This document shows, in pieces, positions 24,369-40,246 of a DNA stretch of 64,000 nt. The stretch covers positions 1-64,000 of the forward strand of contig JALJEE010002408.1 in assembly GCA_023231475.1 (NCBI GenBank), written 5' to 3'. The notes below the pieces were generated by a model. The model was not told where the DNA came from. It did not search any database and saw only the letters and a program-made list of their open reading frames with translations. The stretch comes from Seison nebaliae (lineage: Eukaryota; Rotifera; Pararotatoria; Seisonacea; Seisonidae). Both the position numbers and the translations under genes were made by a program. The first letter of the stretch is position 1. Each line of letters starts with the position of its first letter.

Positions 24369-25229
24369 CAATCCTCCATTCAATCTTCTTTTTTCACCTT
24401 ATAAATATGAATTTCACTCAACTTGCACAAGCATTCCATTAAATTTTCTTTTAAAACATTTTATATATTATAACGTCATTTACTTTTTTCATATTCTTCT
24501 TTTTGTTATATCTTTTCAATTGGCTTTAGTATTATTATCCTTCTTATTTTCACATCTATTACCGGAGATTCTTTGTATTTTCATCAAAATTATTTTGTTT
24601 TAAGCTCGGTTCTAACAAATTTTATCATTTATAATTTTTGCAATACGACATCAAACTTTGGAATAAGATCAAGAGATATCAATTGATTTCTATTTCAGCA
24701 ACAAATCAGAAATTTTTCATTCACATAATAAAAATTATTTATTCCTTCGAACATCTTCAACTTCACCTTCTCAATAATGGAAAATATTATTATTACTATT
24801 ATTAATTATATTCTAAAACTATTATTCAGAATTTATTTAACTTAATAATTAGTAATGTGATTGATCTTTATTCTGAAGAGATTTCCTATTATTTATTTAC
24901 AATTTACGTTAATCGTTAAATAACTTTAATTATGTTCTGCTTTTGTAGTTTTTAAAAAGTTTTAGAGAATTAAAAGTATCACGGAAAACTAGTATAGCAA
25001 TGCAAGAGGGAAGCAATTATAAATTACTCGAATTGTTTGAGGAAGAAAGATCTTTTTAAGTGTAATGTAGAAGACGTATTAATATAACTGAACTTTTATG
25101 TTTATTCGATTAACATAAATTACAAACATAGCAACCTGTATAACAAACAATAAACTTTGAGTAAATGTCATACATTAGAACATTAATGGTTGCCAACCCA
25201 TTGGAGAAACAAACACAGATTATTCATCT
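24369..25229. other. Intergenic region
   Basis: AT-rich, with no supported gene or repeat. The last part near the tubulin start contains the promoter signals listed separately. Confidence 0.4.
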
Positions 25230-25243
25230 GTTATCATGGTTAC
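25230..25243 (+). promoter_or_regulatory. Near-match X-box before beta-tubulin
   Basis: gttatcatggttac matches 13 of 14 positions of the X-box RYYNYY-WW-RRNRAC. It lies just upstream of the TATA box. A second half-site-like word, gttgcc, occurs near 25190. RFX control of this tubulin is only a suggestion. Confidence 0.35.
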
Positions 25244-25246
25244 TGA

Positions 25247-26671
<1,425 letters not shown>

Positions 26672-27855
26672 TTCAACCAAACATTTATTAAGAATTTAAA
26701 TGAAAAAACATAAATCAATAATTGAATAATCATGTGTTTTTTGTAAGAAATAAATTGTGAAATAATTTTCAGTCTAAAATTTAGACTCTAAATGTTTCAT
26801 TAATTACCTATTTAACTTTGGAACTATTTAATTCGAACATAAGAACATAATTCGAAAACGATTTAACTATGATCTAGTTTTGTAAAGTTATTAATGAAGT
26901 ATCAATCAATGTCAAAATACAGCTATATTCAAAAGTAATAAGATAAAATTATGTTCCTTTGATCTTTTTTTTTTAAAAAATATCTTTTTCGACGAAAAAG
27001 ACGATGTTCCTTCTTCCATCAGTGTTAGTCTTATAGTTCCTTCACTTGCATTCGAATACTATTTGAATGTCGAGGTTGAGTACTATGTTTATGTCAATTT
27101 TGCAGTATCAGAAATCAAACTAACATCATTTTAGGAGATATCCTCAAAAAATTTTAAAATTGAAGGTTCTTCATGAAGTTTCTCCAATAGAAAATTATCA
27201 GTTGCTCAGAACGCAGGAAGCAAGAAAAGTAACTGAATACTTAAATGTGTTTAATAAATAAGGTATGTGCAACGAAATAGATTGAACATTTTTCCCAACC
27301 AATAAATAATTTAACATTTATTCATTAAAAAAATTTTTAGTAGATGGTACAAAACTTTGCAAGAAGATTTTTCAATTTACATCTTTGTTTCATTATAAAA
27401 AGTTTATTATTTCCCTAAATTATGAAGTCATATGATGGAAAATTATAGAATTGTATTTTTCACTAATATGAAATCTGCATTTTTTATAAATATTCGGAGT
27501 TCATGTCATTTCCTTTACTTTCCTTAATTCTCAATTTTTTTTCCGAATTATATGTAGTATTTTTGGATCTCCATTGAAAATGTATTTACTAAATATTTAA
27601 AATCATTATTTAATTGCCATAATCAATTTATAATATTATAGATCAATATCTATATTAGAAAACTAGAAGATTGAAAGCTAAATATTGAACATTAGAATTA
27701 AGCAAATTATTTTTGCTTTAGATTACCCTTTCAGTATGGTTAGTCAGCAAAATTTTAAATAAAATTAACGTTCAACATAGAAATGAAAACGTCGTAGTTA
27801 ATCTTGATTGATATTGGATAACAATAATTTACTTTGGCGGAAAGACTGATATAAA
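26672..27855. other. Intergenic region
   Basis: AT-rich, no supported gene, repeat or RNA. It separates the tubulin gene from the giant PAN gene on the same strand. Confidence 0.4.
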
Positions 27856-30800
27856 ATGAAGATATCTCAACTATTCTCTGTAATCTCAGTTGTGTTTCTC
27901 GGAATAATTGTAAGAAAATGTATTATGGAAATCGATCGATGTTATTATTCATATTTAAGATTTGAAAACATGAAGCCGATGGATTTGGTCTTTGATGAAT
28001 TACGACAAAGTTCACCGGTTTTTATGAAATTTGCCACATTAACTTATTGTTTGACTACTTGTGATCATTTCGGAGAGTTATGTATGGGCATAAGTAGAAT
28101 AAGAACGGGAACATATAAAGGAATGTGTCACTTAATTATTGGGAACCGAAATCGAATGAATATGACGGTGAAAAGTGTACTACATTATATCGAGAGAAAT
28201 GTTTGGTGGGAATCGTTTATCAAAGTCGAATCACAAAGATCATGTTGTGGTGTGAGTAATATGTATGAATCTCTTCAACTTTGTAAATTTAATCTCAACG
28301 AAGGTTTACGTATGAAATTAGGAAATCATTTCTTTCAACATGAAATTCGTGTTTCGGAAATTGAATGTGTTATCAGATGTTCTGGTGTTCATGAATGTCA
28401 TGGTTACTCAGTTCAAACGATTACGAGAGAAAAGAAAATTTGTCTATTCTTCGATGATATCAATTCGAAAATTGAAGATTTTGAAATTGAAGAATATTGG
28501 CATACGATGATTAAAGACGGAGATTCTTGTTCGAATAAATATTCAAAATTGCAGAAGGAAAGTATTCAATATAATTCGTCCTTCCTCGTTCCAGGTGGTC
28601 ATGTACTATTAGATTTAGGAGGTGAAACTAAAGAACCGATTTATTCAACGAAAAGTGTTAGTAAAACGAAGACTAAAATTCTTGAACAATTAAGTGGTAA
28701 TATGTTCCAAGAGGAACATGATCGAGAAAATTTGTTAAGTCTAATGGTTTATCCATTTAATACTCATGATCGATGGAGGAGAGATAGTAGTAGATCGAGA
28801 AATAAGGCGCGTATTAAAACAGAAGAATTAAAGAAGAAAATGAAAAAGAAAGAAAAAAAAGATGAGCTACAAAGAAGAATGAAATCAGAAGTGAAGGAAA
28901 TGAACAAATTGAAACGAATGAATAAAACGGAACAAAAAGACGAAATGAGGAATAATCGATTATGGGAGAAAGTGAAGAATAAAGAAGACACACTTGGCGT
29001 CATAAAAACTTCAATGACATTAGCAGAAATTCGATTACTTAATAATACGACATGGAAACAATTTGACACAATTTGTAGTCGAGTTTTCGATGTTGAGTTA
29101 AATAAGAAAGATCAGAAATTGTTGGCAAAGAACCATCAAAAAAATGAATGGAAAGTTCATCCAAAATCCGTTTCGACTTATGTAATTTGTCGACCGTTGT
29201 TATCGATGATGATCGAGAAACAAGAATTTGCAGCTGATATGGACAAAGGTGGAACGGCGATTACTAATCCGATATGTGTCGATTCGGTTGTGGAGGACAT
29301 GTATATTCAAACGATCGAGACGACTGAACATCGATTAGAAGAACATTTTGAACCATTACAATGTACAGATAAAACGAATACGAAATTACGTTGTATTTTA
29401 ATGTCAGAAATCTCATTTATAAGTGCTTCATTACAACGACAAAATTATATAACTCATCCATTTCTCAAAGGATCAACATCGTCTGATATTATCGATTGTT
29501 TCGATATTTATATTAGTCGAATGATCCGTTCTCGTGCTGCCATTCTAAGAACATTTCGTTGTTCGTTAGAACATTGTGTCAAAATTTGTTTGAGTTTAGT
29601 CCAATGTACAACCATTTCCTTCTCACGAGCATTAACACAACAATCGGATAATATTTGCATTATCAGTTCGTCAGCCATCATGGACGAATATTTCATTCGG
29701 TTGAACATTCAAGGAATTGTGACGACTGATCTGAAATGGGTAACGTTAATTCGTAAACGTGAATGTCTACCACATTTTGTGTTTGATACATTTCCAGAAG
29801 AGACGTGTCTTGTTCAATATCTCGTTCTACAAAACATTTATATTCCGAATAGAATTTTAAAAAATTTAATAGTCATCAAAGGAATTACGGCGATGGGAAC
29901 GTGTAAAATTATTTGTGATAAATTCGAATATACTAAGAATTGTGTTGGGGTTATCTATTCGATGGATGATGCGACATGCTCCTTATTATCAGCATTTGAC
30001 ATATTAAATTCTCTTTCGTTCAGTTTCAATTTTGGAAACGAATCAGAAACTTATAATATTTATATTAGGAAGAGTTGTCGTTTTAATTATAATGAGGATG
30101 TGATGTTATTTCATGTACAGAATCGAATTCATAATATTCTCAAGATGAGCGAGACGTATAGTGGAAGAAATCGTAAATTAAATAGTTATTGGAATAATTA
30201 TCTTCATCTCTACAATCATCGACCGATGGATCCCTTCAAGAAATATTTTCGACCATCAGCCGAAAGTTGTATGCAGAGTTGTCAAAGTGTTGTAGAAGGA
30301 GAATGTAAGACATTTGCTTATCGCGAACAAGTGATGAATATGATGGACGAAGATAATTGTTATCTTTATAATTCGGTGGTTGAATCCATCGAGAATAAGG
30401 ATAATTGGACGACGTATTATCATTACTCGAATAATCGAGAAAGTGTACCGATGTATCTTCAAATTTCAAACACTAATGAAAAGAACAGTTTCCTTTTGCC
30501 CGATATCTTAAAGAATACTCCTCCAAAAATTAAGGAACCATTTGAACCGATAATGTTGAACTTTAATAAAACTGAAGAGAATAAAGTGAAAAAACCACCG
30601 ACAAAAAAGCCACCGACAAAAAAACCACCTACAAAAAAACAACCAACAAAAAAACCACCAACAAAAAAACCACCCGCTAAAAAACCAGCAACGTTAACTG
30701 ATAGTAAAAAGAAAAATATTACATTTAGCACAGAGAATGCAAGGAAATATCGTCAAATTAGAAATAGAAAATATCAAAACCATTTTCCTCATGAACAAAA

Positions 30801-33800
30801 GTTACGTAGACATAATTCGATGTACGAAAAAGAGCAACGAGATTTGGATAAACAGTTTAAATTAGTTAGACAATTGGAACAACACGAACATGATGTAGGA
30901 ACGAAAGACTATTTAAAATCAATCATAAAAAATATTCATCCTCGCACACATGAAAGACCTCCAACTATCCATTGTACGTATTTTGCGAGACAGGAAACAA
31001 AAATCTCTTCAAAAGACACAATTATTTATAAACTCGATAATATCATTGACATGAGTACATGTACATTGTCGTGTAGTCAAATTTCGCTTTGTATGTTTGC
31101 TGAATTAATTTGGATTATCTTTTCATATCGTTGTCTCTTACATAATTCGAATGTTCGTCTGGGCTCTGAATATTCTTCAGTAACGACTCTTTATCAGAAA
31201 CAATACTGCTTTCCTGTACTTCCAACTTACTTGTCATTATTCATTCATGGTGAGCCCAGTTCACGTTTCTGTCTACATTCTTATGACTTGTTAAAAAATA
31301 TGAAACCCAACAAAGCTTTAAACGCCCTTAATCGACCAATTGAAGTTCAACCGTTTATTGTGTCGAGAGAATTCCTTCGTCAAATCGAACGAATGTATGA
31401 AGATACGAATGCTACAAATCGATTTTCGGTTTTATATGATGATAGTTACTATTACCCCCAACCAAATATTGAGACTAGTTTGATGAATTTCGTAAAGAAT
31501 CATCGATTACAATATAAGAAATATTGTGACGCATTACCATCATGTGCGGCGATCTACATAGGCATTAAATCGAAAATTCAAAGTGAGGAACATAATATTC
31601 TAAAGTTACATAACGCCACCGAGAAATTGAGTGAGCATGGAACGTTGTTACACAGACTCTTCCATAACAGACCTCGAAATGTTTCACTTCCGTTTGTGAA
31701 GAAGACTCGAGAACTTCTGGGTATTGAATATCGAATTCATTTCCAATTATTACAGTCGGCAGTAGAAACGAGTTTCATCAACACTTATCATATGAAATCA
31801 GATATTCTTAACATGGTCTTCACCAAATCTCATTGTCGTTCAAATAGTGACATTCTGAGTTTGATGAAATTTGATGAGAGAATTAATTGTAAACCGATTT
31901 ACCTTCGAGTAGATATTCCTTTCGTCAAATCAGTATACACATTTCATCTTTTACTGCACTCGAACAATAAGGAACTACGATTGATAGGTATCATTGTGAA
32001 TAATGATAATCGAGTTGAATTCATCGATTTCTGCATTAGTAAATGTGATTTGGATGAGGAATGTCGATCAATTTTTGTGATAAATTATCAGTTATGTCTT
32101 ATGATGGGAACATTCGTAACAGATCGTATGTTGACGACTGATTATGATGAGAAGATTCATGCGTTGCATTGTGAAAATAAAAAGTTCGTTAATACACAAT
32201 ATGTATTTGGAGAGTATTTGTTTAATGCTTTATGTCAGAAAATCGTTATTAGTTCTATGTTCTTTCTGAGAGATAATTGTGAGGATTATGTTATGCGACA
32301 ACCGGAGAAAGCTCCGTTACGAAAAGCGGAGGCTGATTTCCAACGTCGAACACATAATAATACGATATTTATGAAAGCAGGAATGCAAAACTATACGAAT
32401 ATTCTCGGTTCACATTGTGATTATAGTGAACATCTTAATCGGAAGCCACCAGGTCCTGGATTTACTATTCTTGCGTTTAGTGATCGAAGTCTGAAACAAT
32501 GTCGAGATGATTGTGATAATATGATGGAATGTACATCGTTCGCTTATCGAACTTCCCCTAAACGTAACGAGAAATTACTTATTTCAACTATTTGTTTGTT
32601 ACTCGATCTTCGATTGAGTGACACTTTAGTCGAAATGGATGAATGGACTGCTTATATAAAGAAAAATTGTGATGCACCTGTTGTGCATGACCAAAGGAAT
32701 ATCGTTGAACATATGAGAGCTTCACATGAATGTGAAATGAAATTATCAAACAGTTATTTATGTCAAACGTTGAAAGGCAATCATAAATATCGATTGCACG
32801 AACAGAATTATGTATCAACAGATCAAGCGAAAAAGATGATCAAAATCACCAATAAAGTTATTCATCAAATCGAGAATCATGTTTATTCTGATATGGATCA
32901 ATCGTGCATGCTAAATGAGAAGACCGGTGTTTGGGCTCCTTCTAATAAATCATTTATGGACGTTCGCAAATTGAGGAATGCGGGGAATGATTTGAATTTC
33001 AAAGAGCCGAATTCGCTCGAATTTGACGACGAAGATGGCGATCAAACTGATAATGATGATTATTATGGTTCTCATCCGAATAGGAAATTGAAACCTAAAG
33101 TTAACAGGTCGTTATATGACCAATATTATTTGGATGATACTCCTGATAGGAAGAAACAGAAAAGTATCGTACAACAAATTCGAGCGAATGTTGCCGCAAA
33201 AATTTCCCAACAAAGAAAAAAACGAGGTCGAATGATGGATAAATATCGAATTGTTAATAATGAACTACCAACTAATAAAATGGCGACTCACCTCAGATGT
33301 TCATATCGAGTGTTTGAGGGTAAAGATGCTGATATAATTGGCGAATGGCGCAATTCGTTATCATCGAACAGTGCACGGAAAGGAGTACCAAAAAATATTT
33401 TGAAAGAACAAGCGAGAAGAGAGAAGCAAGCATTGAAAGTTGGACGAACTGAATCGTTACTAGTACCGGGTGATAGCGATTATCGGATATTTGCTTCTCA
33501 ATGTTTCAAATATTGTAATAATTTTCTTTCTTGTTCGTCGTTCGTTTTCTATCCGAAAAATCAGTGGGTAAGAGGCAATCGTCGTTTATTGAAATATAAT
33601 CAAAGTATCGAATATGAAGAAGCATCGAGATATGGTGAGGGTCGATGTCTACTTTATGTTCGATCTTCAAATATGGTAACGTTTCGAAACCATTCTACGG
33701 CGATAACATTTGTGAAACATTGTACTGAATTCGATAAGCAACCAAATGTTCAGGCGACAGGTGAATATGAGAAAGTTCAAGCGAACAAATATGATAATTG

Positions 33801-36800
33801 TGCTCCAAATTGGCTGAAGTTGGTAGGACAGAAATTCCGTTATTTCACCTTTCTCCTCCGCACTATGCATGGAGTCACATTGACAATGTGTAAAGACGAA
33901 TGTACTTGTAGGAAGGATTGTATGGCAATATCATTCAAAGAAGGAAAGGAAACGGTAAATAATTTATTAAAAGCAAAAGAACAAAATGAATTTAGTGGAA
34001 TTGATAAACATTCTCTAAAATATTCAGTTTGTGTTCTTCTTACCTCGAATGACGAGAAGACGTTTCGTAACATTGATATCATGAATGAATTTGGTTATTG
34101 GACATCTTATTTGCGATCTGGATGTTTCAATGACTTACCTGTCACTCTTTCTTCATTTGATCCGGAGAAAGAACGTGAGAAATTATTAGAGGAATCTGTA
34201 AATAAAATGAACGATCGAACTTCTCATAAACTTTCGTTGACGGAGAGTCGAACATCCTTACTTCATCAAGTTAATCTGATTGATGGAGGACATCTGTTGA
34301 GAGCCTCAGAATGTCATCCTACTTGGATAAATATCCATCGAATTAAACCAATTAATGATTCCATCATATTAGCACAAGGAAATTATAATGATTTAGATCT
34401 TTGTCAACTCAACTGTGTACAAGCGGCACAATGTGTAGGCATCGTGATATGTAGTCGAGGTTACTGTGCCGGAGAATGTCAATTATTGTTATCTGCAGAT
34501 TCAATTTTTTATGATATGGATCAATATTGGACTGGCTTTTTCAAACCATGGTGTTTATTAACACAGTCATCTAATGCATTAGATCTTCATCCAAGTATTA
34601 TGAGTAATTATTTCACTTTCATACGATCCATTCATCGACGGTATGATATCGATAATAGTCATTGTTTAAGACAATCACATACTTGCAAATTAATTGAAGT
34701 AACTAATGTCAAATCTGGTGGTCCATGTCGTTGTCAACAACTATGTTCTTGGGAATTATCATGTCGGGCAGCAGAATTCACTACGAACGGACCACATTTT
34801 GGCACTTGTCGATTACTCAATTCTCGAGTGAGTGCTGGTGATATGGTTTTCTCAACCCAGTCCGAAATTTACGTTAAAGTCATTCTTAGTCAAGAATTGC
34901 AAAGACTTAATTTAGAAAATCAAATGTTGAAATCATCATTAGGTTTCCGTTTTCTGATTGAAATCAATTAACTTTTTCTTTTTTCAGAAAATGACATCCT
35001 CGTCTTCGTGAACAAGAACAATATGGCATCAGAAGCTGGAACTAAATCTGGTAAAGAAACTATTATTGAAGATATGACGGATTGTCTAAGTTCGATATTT
35101 TTTCATTTATCACTCTCAAATATTGAACTTATCTGTTGATAGATCTCCAATTGTTTAAGACGAATTTGGAAATTAATTTGAGGAAGTTCGATCAAATCCA
35201 TTTTGGTAAGAAGGGCGACAAATCTAAAGGAAACAGTTAGTTCTTCTTTATTCGTTATCATTTCATCAAATTTTTATTAATTTGTTAAATTGTTAATATT
35301 GTAAGAAGGGAAATTCAATTCCAAAAAATTAGAATCAACTGATTCTGAATCGAAAAATATTGAATCAAAACATTCGGACTCAAAAGATTCTCAATCAAAA
35401 GATTCCCCTTCGAAGGATTCGGAAGATTCTAAATCGAACAATGGGAAATCTCAAGATAGAAAGATGAAAAGGAAAGCAATACCGTTCCATCATATTTATC
35501 CGAAATACAAATTTGGATATCGTCCTTACGATAATCAGCACAAAGGAATGACGAATTGTATTGATCAATATAAGATGTTAAATCGTCGGAAATATTCCGA
35601 TAACATTATGCCAATCGTTCAATTGGCAACACGCAATATATTACAATGTAAGAGGCAATGTAGAAAGATGAAAGATTGTTTCGCTATTAATTATTCACAA
35701 CTTCCAATCTCTTGGACGGATAGAAGGAAACTTTGTCAGATATTCGATGAACGATCACCTGGTCATCTGGTTGAATCTCCGTTCCATTCTACATATATCC
35801 GATTAAGACGGTGTAAACGGACAATAAATGAAACGAGTGAATATACGAGTGGTTGTCATCATAATTATCGAGTACATCTCCAGAAATCGATTGAAGGTGC
35901 TGCCATATTTTTGGATATAAAAGATAATATTACTCGATTGGCTTGTGTGAATTTATGTGATCAATTGAATTTATGTCGAGGATTCACTTTCGTCTATATT
36001 AAAGGTAATATTAGCACTTGTCGTTTATTTGAACGAATTCCAGTTTTCTCATTAGTTCAACGTCAATTTCATAGAACATTTCTGAAAGGATTATGTATAA
36101 CAGATCAATATTCATCTCATGAAAGATATAAGAAAGAAGTTGATCCAATTCAACTATCTACCAATATTCCCATACCAATACAGAAGAAATGTTTACCCAT
36201 TTTTTATTTGCATCGTTGTTATGAACCGTTTCTTGAGACTCCATTAAAAACTATTTCCCTTCTTGAGACAAACACAGATTGTCAACAATTATGTCTCGAA
36301 TCCGTCATTTGCACCGCTTATCAAATCGATGTAACGTCATTTGATTTGGGAACGATATCATTAATTAATATCATATCGAAAATAAATCGAACGGATTATG
36401 ATCCGATTCCACCTCAACGACATGAATATAGTGAAGAATCCCAAAACTTAACATGCAAACTTTATGGAGATGATATCATGAGGAAAAGTGAGGATGATGT
36501 TTGTCTAGCGAAAGAACTGGATTTTTCGAAAATAGTTTATGTCAGGAAATGTATGTATGAAAGTTAATCATCCTTTGTTTAAGAATGTTCGGTTTTAACG
36601 AATCTGATCTAATATATTTTTAGACGGAAGTGAAGTGACAACTGGAGATACTGATGAATGGTCTCACTCATGTACGTCTTACATGAAGGAACTGGGGAAA
36701 TATTTTAGCAGAAAATACGTCATCACAAATATTTTAAAAAAATATTCAAAAATTTATTCTTTCCGTTTATCAACGTCACGAAATATTAATGAGATGGTCT

Positions 36801-38326
36801 GCGTTTCATTATGTGAAAAGAATCGGAATTGTTTTATTATGAAATATTCTTGGCGACTTCGTCATTGTTATCTGGTTGAGAGAGTGTTCCATCGTAGAAT
36901 ACCTTCCACCTTATCATCGTTATCTTCTCTCGCTAACGCTTTAACATTACCATCTTTTAATAATCAACCGGAACATGTTATCTATTTGAAATTTAATCAT
37001 CTTTCATTCAAACCGGTGAATGATTATGTTTGTAATTCATATAAGGAGATCATAGGCAAACATCATGTATTCGATGCGGATTTGAATATGGTAGCATTGG
37101 ATCATGGTCTGATGTTCTTTGCAGAATTAACGGTCAACTTCGAAGAATGTCGACATGCTTGCACTGTCGTGCCTAATTGTGCAGGAATAATTTATGGATC
37201 TACTGATCATGGAGGCAGAAATTCTCTCTGTCTCCCATTCATGACTTACGTGTCGAGTTTTACAAAAGAGCCGATAAAATATTCGATAGTGAAAAATTTC
37301 CGAATTATGAACTTTCTCCATAAGATTAAAGATTGTAAGAATTCTTGGAATTGTCATATGACTCATTCGTCGTCAATGATGTATTTCTCTATGGCCGATA
37401 ATTGTAGTGAAGTTTTAGAAAGTTTTTTAGATGATCAAGAAACTATTGCGATAATTGATAATTATTCGAATATGTTGTCTTTGGAAAAGTGTCAGGATAT
37501 TTGTGTGAAACGATCATTAATTTGCAAAGCGATTTGGTTTTTCAAAGATGATGGGACAAAAGGAAATCGTTGTGTTCTTCTTAATTATCGATATCAATCC
37601 TTCTTCACTCAACTTCGAAATTCGAATTGTTATTGCAAAAATTCAGTTGGTACTCATAAAAGACGATCAGTTGTCGTCTTACAAAATATCCGATGTTCTC
37701 ATGATATAATTGAAGATAAACAATTCTTTCATAATCTATTCACTGATAAATGTAGATACTACAACAAAGTTTCAATTGACAGTTTCTTCAGGAAATTTTC
37801 CTTAATAGAATTAAAATTTCGATTATTCGATGTGGATAGTGAAGCTTGCAATAGAGTTTGTCAAATGTATGACGAATGTTACGGATATATCATGTCGGCA
37901 AGTGAGTGTAATATTTATCAAGAATTAACTTCAACCTATCAATTACAATTACCTCATGGTATTCTCAAATTACAAACAGAAGTAAATTTTCATAATTTTA
38001 ATCTTCCCAATAAGACTGATAATAACAAATCGATAAATGATACTGAAATGAACGAGAAGATCACTGGAAACACAGACGACAACAACATTTCCACCAATAA
38101 CACAAAGAGTGAGAAAGAGAGTGATAAGAGGAGAAAGGAGAAGGAAGATAATAATGATGATTTGACGAACGTTAATCGGAAGAATTATCAGGAAAGTAAT
38201 GAAGATGACAAGATCGATGAAACGAATTTAAAGGAGAATAAGAATAATGAGAAGATAAACGAGACGAATCAGAAGAAGAAAGATGATGTCTTCCTTGTTG
38301 GCTATGTGAAAAGTAATCGTTGCTAA
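27856..38326 (+). CDS. Giant multi-PAN/apple-domain secreted protein
   Basis: Five exons (27856-34942, 34988-35089, 35143-35235, 35306-36550, 36624-38326) close in frame to about 3,409 residues. The first exon alone is a 7-kb open frame. The N-terminus is a signal peptide (ISQLFSVISVVFLGIIV). About 20 modules carry the apple/PAN helix signature C-x3-C-x5/6-C, for example YCLTTCDHFGELC, SCMQSCQSVVEGEC, QCRDDCDNMMEC, LACVNLCDQLNLC and EACNRVCQMYDEC. PAN modules bind proteins or carbohydrates outside cells. Two low-complexity inserts stand out: PPTKK repeats at about residues 913-945 and SKDS repeats near 35320-35460. The last exon ends in a Glu/Asn/Lys-rich tail. A cryptic 21-nt intron (38313-38333) may lead to more sequence. 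A matrix, cuticle or adhesive role is inferred. No known protein of this architecture comes to mind. Confidence 0.85.
30589..30690 (+). repeat. Tandem PPTKK codon repeat
   Basis: Within the giant PAN gene, the 15-nt unit ccaccgacaaaaaag and variants repeats about seven times, encoding Lys-Pro-Pro-Thr-Lys tandem units. It is a flexible, highly basic linker between PAN modules, possibly a site of hydroxylation or proteolysis. Confidence 0.85.
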
Positions 38327-40246
38327 TCAACAGGAGGAGAAGTTAAAGGAAAAAGAAAGATTTTGAGTGATAAGGATGTAAGTCGATTCTCCCAATGATC
38401 TGATTACGATTGAATGTAAAAAGGTTTTGGAGATTCATGTAAATTTGTAAAATATTCAGATATGTTCTTCCATTCTTTTCTTTATTTTAATAAACAAATT
38501 TATTTATCATCATCAGGATCTTCAATTCTCCTCTTTCTATTTCAACTGATTTTAATAGTTGATCTTTTTAAAACGAAATTCCACTTTCATTTACTTCGAT
38601 TGAATAGAGAAACAGTTCGACTCAAAGAAAACTTACCACCATCTAAATGAAATATGATCATCGACTTTTCCGGAAATTGACAAAATATCATTGACTCGAT
38701 ATTTGAGAAGCAGAAAATGACGATCGACCGATTTTCTTGCTCAATCAATAAACTCCTTGAAAGTCAATGTCATATTTTCTTGGAAGCAGCAAGAAATTCC
38801 ATAAAACATTTTTTATGGAAATCACAATTCTGTCACGTTTCCATTCGTTATCTTTTCCAACCGAACTCCAAAAAATTTTTATAGGAATTCGTCTAAATTT
38901 TTCCTCGATGAATAAAAACAGAAATCAGTTGGATTTAGTGGCGGCAAATGAAGAAAAAATGACACATTTCGCTTCATTCTTCACATTTATCCACTGAATG
39001 ACAATGGCGAGGACAATGAAGATGAAACAGAAATAACGGATAATGATCGAGATGACTTTCTGTGGAATAAAGTAGATGAAGGCGATTTCAGTGAAAACAA
39101 TAGTTAGATTGATAATAATAGGATTAAGACATTCTAGATCATCGTCATATTGAGGTGAAGAGTAACTTCACTTCAAATCTTCGAGAAAGAAGTGATGAAG
39201 AGGAATATTATTATTAAAAGAAGAAACCTAATTGGGTTGTCGCATTTAAAGACAATAAATAATAATTTGTTCCTAATCGAACGTAATTCCTCGTAGAAAA
39301 TTCATATTCTATTTTCGAAGGTTTAAAAAACAAATAGTTCAAACTAATCTATTATGTATCTCTATTGAACAGCAAGAGAATCGTTTACAATTATTTTCTT
39401 ACGATAAACAACTGTTCTAAATCGTTCCTTTTGTTTCTCCACCTACATTATTCATTGATGATAATCAAATCCAATACGTCAATGGAAGCTCAATGTTATA
39501 ACTTAATCGAATTTAATCTTATTGATTGTGTAAGCTAATATGAAATTGTAGTATAAGAAGTTGTCTATCTTTTATAGAAATCATTTATCGTTTGTCCATA
39601 ATAATATTGATTCGATTTCATCTAAACTGACACATCGAAATTGCCACATTTGAACGAACTTATTATTTTATCGGAAATTTAAGAAATGGAAGAGAGTATC
39701 GTTGATAGAAAGAAAATAGGATTACATTATCTAGAAACTCTTTCATAATGATAACACATTCTCAATCATTCTTCTTCAGTTAGTTAAACAGATTAGAAAT
39801 CAGCACTATCTATATCTCGATCAAATCATTCTTCTATTTTCTATTCGGATTTCGTAACATTTACCAATTCGTATCGTAATATTCTTATGATCGTGTTCTA
39901 TTCAAACGGATTGAAAAATGTTATTTACTTCAACAATCTAATAGCATGATTCACATAATACTTTCATTTATGACAGTACTATTCTTGTAATTCGATAATC
40001 AGTTGCCAATAATATAATAATCGAATATTTTGTTACTTCCATTCATTTACTCATCAATATTAAATTAGTTTTCTAGTAGGGAAGAATTCGAATTTTCCTT
40101 ATCTCAAACCATTTCAATCTGGGCGAATAAATAGGAGAAAACTCGATATAAACTTCTTCCATTAATATTGACTTGAACTAATTACTTATATTTCCAATTC
40201 TCCTCATAGTCGAACGTTTCTATTTTACCATCGATTCACTTCAATA
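38327..40246. other. Intergenic with coding-like fragments
   Basis: Some stretches look coding but cannot be joined securely. 38520-38647 encodes a hydrophobic helix (SILLFLFQLILIVDLF) and a basic tail, and could be the membrane anchor of the giant PAN protein. About 38990-39110 and 39140-39230 encode acidic segments (NDNGEDNEDETE; RERSDEEEYYY). Beyond 39240 I see nothing. Confidence 0.35.

Noticed and set aside
38767..38997. 76-residue frame after the PAN gene
   Set aside because: No signal, domain or splice support; nearby coding-like islands are in other frames.
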